8,841 nt of DNA, taken from assembly GCA_020853155.1 (NCBI GenBank), contig JADYZL010000389.1, positions 1-8,841 on the forward strand, written 5' to 3'. This DNA is from Bryobacterales bacterium. GTDB lineage: Bacteria > Acidobacteriota > Terriglobia > Bryobacterales > Bryobacteraceae. The position numbers were made by a program, and so were the translations under genes. The notes beneath the pieces are model-generated. The model did not search any database, had not been told where the DNA came from, and saw nothing but the letters and a program-made list of their open reading frames with translations. Of this stretch, positions 1-4,495 are shown in pieces (the stretch's first letter is position 1; each line of letters begins with the position of its first letter).

Positions 1-323
1 TTACCATGGGATTGTGCTGGCTGCTCTCCGCCCTTGGGTTGTTGTTTCGCGATCTCGGCCAATTGATGGGGTTTCTGTTGACGGTCTGGTTCTTTCTTAC
101 CCCGATCTGCTACCCCGAGGAATCCGTACCACAGGCGGCGCGCCCGGTGCTGGCGCTGAATCCTTTCCTGCATCTGGTGCGGGCATTTCGCGACATTCTG
201 CTTGAAGGCCACGCTCCGGATTGGCCGCGGTTTGCCGGGCTCAGCATGACAGCGGCGCTTGTGTTTCTGGCGGGGTACACCGTGTTTCACAAGCTGCGTC
301 GAAGCTTTCCCGATCTTCTCTAG
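1..323 (+). CDS. ABC-2 type polysaccharide exporter permease, C-terminal part
   Basis: This is the last ~107 codons of an inner-membrane permease of the ABC-2 family (Wzm/TagG type), which with an ATPase partner exports polysaccharide or O-antigen-like glycans. The frame is open at the left edge, so the start lies outside the window; the methionine at position 6 is internal. The visible part has the usual family ending: a short cytoplasmic RDLGQ segment, a hydrophobic helix followed by the TPICYP motif, then an LNPF..LV.AFRDILLEG segment, a last transmembrane helix (AALVFLAGYTVF) and a basic tail. Family members are about 260-290 residues long, so roughly 60% is missing. The ATPase partner and glycan genes are expected to the left but cannot be seen. 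The family call is firm; the substrate is unknown. Confidence 0.88.
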   Translation, partial: TMGLCWLLSALGLLFRDLGQLMGFLLTVWFFLTPICYPEESVPQAARPVLALNPFLHLVRAFRDILLEGHAPDWPRFAGLSMTAALVFLAGYTVFHKLRRSFPDLL

Positions 324-342
324 GCAGCCCAGCACCGCTGCC
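323..342 (+). terminator. Possible hairpin terminator after the ABC permease
   Basis: GGCAGC (323-328) and GCTGCC (337-342) form a perfect 6-bp stem with an 8-base loop. It begins at the last base of the permease stop codon and lies before the tRNA promoter region. No T-run follows (the next bases are CATCTC), so it is at best a weak or Rho-assisted terminator. Confidence 0.35.
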
Positions 343-350
343 CATCTCGC

Positions 351-358
351 GCTACACT
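351..358 (+). promoter_or_regulatory. Possible -10 element of the tRNA-Leu promoter
   Basis: GCTACACT (351-358) contains TACACT, a fair sigma-70 -10 hexamer, about 31 bases before the mature tRNA 5' end. No recognisable -35 box stands 16-18 bases upstream. Similar GCTAC-containing boxes precede other genes here (4393 plus strand, 7405 plus strand, 7373 minus strand), which gives modest support. Confidence 0.35.
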
Positions 359-389
359 GGTAACTGCTTCTTGGGTAATGTCCTCCTTA

Positions 390-478
390 GCCGGGATGGC
401 GGAACTGGCAGACGCACCAGACTCAAAATCTGGCGAAGTTCACTCTTCGTGCGGGTTCGACCCCCGCTCCCGGCACCA
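390..478 (+). tRNA. tRNA-Leu (anticodon CAA)
   Basis: This is a complete 89-base class II tRNA with an encoded CCA end. The acceptor stem is GCCGGGA (390-396) pairing with TCCCGGC (468-474), and the discriminator is A475. The D arm has GCG/CGC stems around AACTGGCAGA. The anticodon stem is CCAGA/TCTGG (417-421, 429-433) and the loop is CTCAAAA (422-428) with anticodon CAA at 424-426, reading UUG. The long variable arm is CGAAG-TTCACT-CTTCG (434-449), as expected for leucine. The T arm is GCGGG-TTCGACC-CCCGC (451-467). All stems pair, so the gene is probably functional. Its part from the anticodon loop to the 3' end is duplicated at 787-844, so that half may have been supplied by an integrated element. 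Confidence 0.97.
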
Positions 479-479
479 T
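422..479 (+). repeat. Left copy of 58-bp direct repeat (attL-like, inside tRNA-Leu)
   Basis: Bases 422-479 are identical, without mismatch, to 787-844 (offset 365). The identity starts exactly at the first base of the anticodon loop (A421 versus G786 just before it) and ends one base after the CCA end (C480 versus A845 just after). Tyrosine integrases that target tRNA genes commonly cross over in the anticodon loop and carry the tRNA 3' end in attP so that the gene is restored. This copy completes the intact tRNA and would therefore be the attL side. Confidence 0.8.
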
Positions 480-517
480 CTTTTCAATAACTTACAGACA
501 ATTCCGGTAAGATTGAC

Positions 518-550
518 TCCGAAACCGTAACACGGAACGTAACACGGAAC
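518..550. repeat. 33-bp imperfect direct repeat, copy 1
   Basis: The unit is TCCGAAACCGTAACA, five variable bases (CGGAA here), then CGTAACACGGAAC. Compared with 663-695, 28 of 33 positions match and all five mismatches fall in the central block. Two CGTAACA words sit 12 bp apart (526 and 538). In this copy GTAACACGGAAC is present as a perfect back-to-back tandem (527-538, 539-550). It could be a protein-binding array such as integrase arm-type sites near an att core; this is inference. Confidence 0.7.
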
Positions 551-662
551 CGAACGGACGGACGCGGAACCCTTGTTTGCCGGGCGTTCCAGGGATGCGG
601 CATCGATCAAGGTAAGATGGAAGCAACTCTTCCGATGGTTTCCAGGTAATCAGACCATAAAG

Positions 663-695
663 TCCGAAACCGTAACATTTGCCGTAACACGGAAC
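663..695. repeat. 33-bp imperfect direct repeat, copy 2
   Basis: This is the second copy of the unit at 518-550, shifted by 145 bp, with TTTGC as the five central bases. CGTAACA occurs at 671 and 683, again 12 bp apart. The conserved word spacing with a divergent centre looks more like paired binding sites than a random duplication. It lies 92 bp before the right-hand tRNA repeat. Confidence 0.7.
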
Positions 696-786
696 CCCTC
701 AGAATCACACAGAACGGCGCGGAACGAAACTGCTAAAACACTGAAAACAAAGAAACTGGACGGAGCCAAAAGCACCGATTTCGGGG

Positions 787-844
787 CTCAAAATCTGGCG
801 AAGTTCACTCTTCGTGCGGGTTCGACCCCCGCTCCCGGCACCAT
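787..844 (+). repeat. Right copy of 58-bp direct repeat (attR-like tRNA-Leu 3' fragment)
   Basis: This is an exact copy of tRNA-Leu from the anticodon loop through CCA plus one base. The 5' half (acceptor strand, D arm, 5' side of the anticodon stem) is absent: the bases before it read CGATTTCGGGG and cannot restore CCAGA. It therefore cannot make a tRNA. In the integration model this is the displaced original 3' end of the host tRNA gene, and the DNA from 845 onward is the native downstream flank. Confidence 0.8.
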
Positions 845-1236
845 AGAATCACAACCTGCGAGTGAAAGCGGAACGATCGTTCTGTGTGCCGTGTCTTACC
901 GCAAAGGTTCTGGCCCGATAAGGTCCGGAGCCTGTCGTCCCGGGCCGGCAATCTTCCATACCCGAACTGGAGCCGGGCACGTGCGGCATTGCGGGCGGCG
1001 GCGGGGGTGAAGGCCAGCGCGGTATTATTGAGTTTTGCCATACGCGAGTACAGGATGACTTTTCCGTAGTTTCCAGGTTCCTTGAAATGTGCGTTCGCAG
1101 ACTCGAGCGCCATTGCGGAATCGGAATACCTGAGAGGACTGTGACGAAGCGACTGACAATATCCTGGCCGGAACGCCTCCGCGACCGCAGTGCGCCCTTG
1201 CCGCGAGAGAGTCGCTGGCCGCATGAGGCTGCCGGA
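845..1236. other. Non-coding or decayed stretch between tRNA fragment and antiporter gene
   Basis: These 392 bases hold no confident intact gene. A perfect 12-bp palindrome GAACGATCGTTC lies at 871-882. The minus strand at 1051-1137 gives a short dehydrogenase-like peptide. The antiporter-like reading frame is open from 1087, with in-frame starts at 1087 (ATG) and 1141 (GTG), but that translation is Arg-rich and featureless until the signal-like segment at 1237. I found no clear promoter for the downstream gene. Confidence 0.5.
1051..1137 (-). pseudogene. Possible C-terminal remnant of an MDR-family dehydrogenase/quinone reductase
   Basis: Read on the minus strand from 1137 to 1051, the peptide starts PLRYSDSAMALES and ends HFKEPGNYGKVIL. 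Medium-chain dehydrogenases/quinone reductases typically end with a PL..A..A......GK+VL pattern followed within a few residues by the stop. Here the reading continues past GKVIL into tRNA-derived sequence with no stop at the expected place. Upstream of 1137 I see no cofactor-binding or catalytic domain, and a plus-strand gene begins nearby. It looks like a short decayed tail, possibly left after a rearrangement linked to the neighbouring integration. The match is short and could be chance. Confidence 0.28.
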
Positions 1237-2955
1237 ATGGCGCTACTTCTCCTTTTCGCGGCCATCCTATCCGCAACGGCACTCTGCCAATCGGCGCCAC
1301 CGGTGGATCCCGATCCGGCGCCGGTGACCGCCGCGCTCTCAGGACCTTCCGGAGTCTCGGCGCAGGAGCCGCCGAAGAGTGTATCGCCCGAGCCATCGCA
1401 GACCGAAGTTCCAGATTCGTCAAAGAGCGTTCCGGCGGAATCTTCGAAGGCCGATTCGGCAGAGCAACCCAAGGCCAAAGCGTCCGCACCTTCCCCCGCC
1501 AAACGATCGACCCGCAGGGCGAAGGCCCGCGTTCGGCCCGCGCCGGCGCCACCCGAGGAGGAGAAAGCCGCGGGGGAGCCAATGGAGCCACCTTCCGCTC
1601 TTCCGCCGACACCCGTATCGGCGTTGCCGCCGCCTCCCCTCATTCTGGCTCCTCAGCCGCCACCGCCCCCAGTGGAAGGACCGGCTGTAGGCACGCCTTT
1701 CAGGACGGCCTCAGAGGTCATCAAGATCATCTTGGGCCTTGTGGCGCTTTTCGCGCTGGCGGCCTTGGGGGCGCATCCCAAAGTGCGGCGATTAGAACGG
1801 AGGTTGCGCATCAGCGGAGTGATCACGGCCGGCATCCCCTTCGTGATCCTCGGCTTTATCGCCAGCTTGCCCAGTGTGGGCGTCATGCCGGAAAACGTCT
1901 TGTGGGTCTTGCGCCCCGTGCTGGTTTTGGCGCTGGGCTGGATCGGATTCGTCGTCGGGTTTCGATTCGACGCCGCAGCCATCGAATCGATCCAGCGGCG
2001 GGTAGCCACCACGGGATTTTTTGTCGGGTCCTTCACCTTCGCATCCATCCTGATTTTTTGCGGTCTGCTGCTGCTTGTCGCGGAGCCTGCCGCGGGAACG
2101 GGCACATTCTTCCGGGACGCCATCCTGCTGGCCTCCGCAGGGAGCGTCATTGCTCACCGCGGTCCTCACGTTCCCACGCGGCGGGAGGGTGGCCGGGCAG
2201 ACCCGATTTGGGGCATTGTTCATCTTCAGCATCTTGCCGGGATTATCGGGTTGCTGATCGTTGCGGCCTACTTCCGGCCTAACGATTCCACCATGACGTG
2301 GCAGTTGCCCGGAACCGCGTGGCTGTTTATTACTCTCGGCCTGGGAACGGCTATCGGCGGCATTGTCTACGCGACGCTGAGCAGCGTGAAATCGGGATCG
2401 GACTTCACGGTAGTGCTCCTCGGATCCGTCGGTTTTGCCGCCGGGATCGCCGGTTTCCTTCGGCTCTCTCCGATTGTGGTTTGTTTTGTCGCCGGTTTCA
2501 TGCTGGCCAATCTGCCCTTCCATACCAGGGCACTGGTCCGTTCCACCCTTGTCAGGTTGGAGCGCCCCATCTACCTGGTCTTCCTGCTGGTATCGGGTTC
2601 CCTGCTTCGAGTGAACGAATGGCAGGGTTGGATGATCATGCTGCTACTGGTGGCAGGCACGATCTTCGGAAGGAGCGTGGCGTGGGAGGTGAGCCGCAGG
2701 AGGCATGTGTACGTTCCTGGCAATGAGGAGAAACGCCGGCTGACGCTGGCGCCGCTCGGCGCGCTTGCCGTCGCCGTGGCCGTCAACGCCCAGTTGCTCT
2801 ACTATGGGCCGGTAATCCCCTGGCTGGTCGTCGGTGTCATCGGCGCCTCCATCATTACTGAAATTCTGGTGCAGTTCTCGGCGAGAGGGTTCCTCGGAGG
2901 CGGCGGCACGGCGGGAGAGCCGGCGCGCCGGGAAGCGGAAGGGGTGCCGCTGTAA
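1237..2955 (+). CDS. CPA-type cation/proton antiporter-like membrane protein with Pro-rich N-terminus
   Basis: From ATG 1237 the product has 572 residues. Residues 1-17 are signal-like (MALLLLFAAILSATALC). Residues ~20-150 are a low-complexity Pro/Ala/Ser/Lys segment, ending in PPPP (131-134) and PPPPP (141-145). Residues ~161-545 hold about a dozen hydrophobic helices. The LRPVLVLALGWIGFVVGF segment (225-242) and the RLSPIVVCFVAGFMLANL segment (409-426) resemble the CPA sodium/proton exchanger fold, so ion exchange across the inner membrane is likely; ion and direction are unknown. Start 1237 is chosen because the signal-like segment begins there; ATG 1087 or GTG 1141 are in frame but add an Arg-rich leader and have no well-spaced ribosome site. 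Residues ~302-337 look frame-shifted: frame 2 between 2141 and 2250 gives a better antiporter sequence. The gene may therefore be damaged, or the sequence may contain two indel errors. The next gene starts 4 bp after the stop. Confidence 0.72.
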   Translation: MALLLLFAAILSATALCQSAPPVDPDPAPVTAALSGPSGVSAQEPPKSVSPEPSQTEVPDSSKSVPAESSKADSAEQPKAKASAPSPAKRSTRRAKARVRPAPAPPEEEKAAGEPMEPPSALPPTPVSALPPPPLILAPQPPPPPVEGPAVGTPFRTASEVIKIILGLVALFALAALGAHPKVRRLERRLRISGVITAGIPFVILGFIASLPSVGVMPENVLWVLRPVLVLALGWIGFVVGFRFDAAAIESIQRRVATTGFFVGSFTFASILIFCGLLLLVAEPAAGTGTFFRDAILLASAGSVIAHRGPHVPTRREGGRADPIWGIVHLQHLAGIIGLLIVAAYFRPNDSTMTWQLPGTAWLFITLGLGTAIGGIVYATLSSVKSGSDFTVVLLGSVGFAAGIAGFLRLSPIVVCFVAGFMLANLPFHTRALVRSTLVRLERPIYLVFLLVSGSLLRVNEWQGWMIMLLLVAGTIFGRSVAWEVSRRRHVYVPGNEEKRRLTLAPLGALAVAVAVNAQLLYYGPVIPWLVVGVIGASIITEILVQFSARGFLGGGGTAGEPARREAEGVPL

Positions 2956-2959
2956 ACCC

Positions 2960-4306
2960 ATGCGAGTCTTCCTGCTGATCGTATTCGCCGGGTTGATGCA
3001 TGCCACCCGGTCCTTCGCGCCGCAAGCGGACGCCGGGGGCGCGGGAGCGGCCGGCACAGCCGTGGCCTTTGGATACCTGCTTCTTTCCGCTTTGTTCGCA
3101 GGCAGCATCTTCAAGTCGTTTGGGTTACCCCGGCTGACGGGCTACCTCGTCACCGGCATCGTTGCGGGTCCTCAGGTTCTGGGGCTCGTATCCATGCCGG
3201 CACTGGAAAACCTCGAAATCTTTAACGGAATGGCGATCGCGCTCATCGCACTGACGGCGGGCGCAGAACTTGGTGTGCGCGAAATGAAGCCGCTGCTGCG
3301 AAGCATCTTTTGGTTGATCGTCGTGGCGGTGCTCGGCGTGATGGGGATTCTCTCGCTCACCATCTATTTGTGCCGCGACCTGCTTCCATTCTTCGATCAC
3401 CTGACGATGATCCAGGCGGTCGGGGTCGCCGCCGTACTGGGTGTTACGATGACCGCGCAATCGCCTGCCGTGGTGATCGCGCTGCGCTCCGAGATGCAGG
3501 CGGAGGGCCCGGTCAGCCGAACCGTGCTGGGTGTGGTCGTTCTTTCCGATTTGGTGGTGATTCTCATTTTTGCCGTGGTGTCCTCGCTCACCAGAACGCT
3601 GTTTGGCAACAGTGCGGATGCGCTCGAAACCGCCGGAAGGCTCGCTTGGGAAATTCTCGGGTCAGTGGGCGCGGGAGTGCTGGCGGGATTGCTGCTCGGC
3701 GGCTTCTTCAAGTATGTGAAAGGCGGCGCGGCACTGTTCGTGCTGGCAGTTGCGTTTGTCATGGCGGAGGTTGGGCAGCGTATCGCCTTTGATCCGCTGA
3801 TCATCGCCTGCACGGCGGGAGCGCTGGTGAGAAATGCCACCTCGTTCGGACATAAGCTGCTTGATGAGATCGAGGGTTCTTCGCTCGCTGTCTATGTCGT
3901 CTTTTTCGCGGTCACCGGCGCCACGATTCATATCGACGCGTTGCGCATGGTGGGCATCCCGGCCGCGATCTTTGTCCTGGTGCGCGGCACCGGTTTCTAT
4001 TCGCTCACCTGGGTTGCCGGGGCGCTTGCCAGGGCTCCTCTACCTATTCGGAAGTACGCCGGTTTTGGATTGATGCCGCAAGCCGGTTTAGCTCTTGCGC
4101 TGGCGCTGTTGTTTTCGAGAACCTTCCCGGATCTGGGGGTCACCGCCGCGGCGCTGGTTCTGGGCGGCGTCGCCATCAATGAGATGGTGGCGCCCGTTCT
4201 GTACCGCATCGCACTCGTGAGAAGCGGGGAGGCTGGAGCCGCCAATGCGGATCGGGATCCGGCGCTACAGGGCGTGCCGGCGCTGGCATCCGAAGGAGAG
4301 GGTTGA
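2960..4306 (+). CDS. CPA2-family (Kef/NapA-type) cation:proton antiporter
   Basis: The product has 448 residues and is an inner-membrane exchanger of monovalent cations for protons. After a hydrophobic N-terminus (MRVFLLIVFAGLMHA) come about twelve helices. Family signs are GLPRLTGYLVTGIVAGP (55-71; the Kef-like G.P...GY...G...GP pattern), a buried-acid helix GVVVLSDLVVILIF (191-204, Asp197), the VYVVFFAVTGATI helix (311-323), and KYAGFGLMPQAGLALALALL (365-384), the usual G..PQAG signature. Only one acidic residue is seen in the Asp197 helix, as in Kef-type rather than NhaA-type DD proteins. There is no C-terminal TrkA-N or other regulatory domain; the protein ends in a short hydrophilic tail. 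ATG 2960 is 4 bp after the preceding stop, and a weak GGAAGGGG lies about 15 bases upstream, so translation is probably coupled to the first antiporter-like gene. The two may form a heteromer or act on related ions; this is inference. Confidence 0.88.
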   Translation: MRVFLLIVFAGLMHATRSFAPQADAGGAGAAGTAVAFGYLLLSALFAGSIFKSFGLPRLTGYLVTGIVAGPQVLGLVSMPALENLEIFNGMAIALIALTAGAELGVREMKPLLRSIFWLIVVAVLGVMGILSLTIYLCRDLLPFFDHLTMIQAVGVAAVLGVTMTAQSPAVVIALRSEMQAEGPVSRTVLGVVVLSDLVVILIFAVVSSLTRTLFGNSADALETAGRLAWEILGSVGAGVLAGLLLGGFFKYVKGGAALFVLAVAFVMAEVGQRIAFDPLIIACTAGALVRNATSFGHKLLDEIEGSSLAVYVVFFAVTGATIHIDALRMVGIPAAIFVLVRGTGFYSLTWVAGALARAPLPIRKYAGFGLMPQAGLALALALLFSRTFPDLGVTAAALVLGGVAINEMVAPVLYRIALVRSGEAGAANADRDPALQGVPALASEGEG

Positions 4307-4390
4307 GGAGATAGCCAGAGCCCGGCTCGCCAAGTGTGCTGCTTGCCGATGAGGCATGCCGCGGTGTTCGCCGCGCTTGTCTTCGCCGGA

Positions 4391-4399
4391 TGCTACCAT
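4391..4399 (+). promoter_or_regulatory. Possible extended -10 promoter element upstream of glgX
   Basis: TGCTACCAT (4391-4399) fits an extended -10 pattern (TGN-TANNNT), about 97 bases before the glgX start. No good -35 box is at the right distance. A short inverted repeat, TCGCG/CGCGA (4400-4404 and 4413-4417), follows immediately and would sit at the predicted transcript start. Weak on its own; the 189-bp gap before glgX makes a separate promoter reasonable. Confidence 0.33.
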
Positions 4400-4481
4400 T
4401 CGCGAGGAAACCCGCGAGCCTCCCTCTTCGCTTGGAACAGGGAAGGAACCGCCTCGCTCGGTTACTGCGCCCTCCGCGTGA

Positions 4482-4488
4482 AAGGCGG
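4482..4488 (+). promoter_or_regulatory. Ribosome binding site of glgX
   Basis: AAGGCGG differs from the consensus AAGGAGG at one base and stands 7 bases before ATG 4496. It decides between this start and in-frame upstream ATGs (4334, 4349), which add a segment absent from the GlgX family. Confidence 0.65.
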
Positions 4489-4495
4489 GATCGAT

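Larger units (their letters stand above)
480..786. other. Spacer between the two tRNA 3' copies; remnant or mini-element
   Basis: These 307 bases lie between the att-like repeats. I see no gene with a convincing start, ribosome site or family resemblance. By hand count about 49% of 481-780 is G+C, clearly lower than the neighbouring coding DNA, which suggests a foreign origin. The notable content is a 33-bp imperfect direct repeat (518-550 and 663-695) built from CGTAACA units, and several further GGAAC words (566-570, 720-724). No integrase or excisionase gene is present, so if this was an integrative element it has lost its core genes, or it is a non-autonomous element mobilised from elsewhere. 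The plus strand stays open from 573 through the right repeat to 1010, but the translation has no recognisable domain. Confidence 0.6.

Noticed and set aside
573..1010. Open plus-strand frame running from the spacer through the right tRNA fragment; considered as an integrase C-terminal tail
   Set aside because: The Thr/Lys/Arg-rich translation has no tyrosine-recombinase motif (no R-H-R-Y residues) and crosses a tRNA fragment; most likely a chance open frame.
849..1643. Long minus-strand frame rich in Gly/Ala/Ser opposite the Pro-rich leader
   Set aside because: Its composition is the mirror of the Pro/Ala-rich plus-strand coding region and it has no family features.
4334..4495. In-frame upstream extension of glgX that looks like a lipoprotein signal (MRHAAVFAALVFAGC)
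   Set aside because: GlgX is a cytoplasmic enzyme whose family N-terminus begins at MRLRPGNPYPLG, and a near-consensus ribosome site precedes ATG 4496; the resemblance is probably chance.
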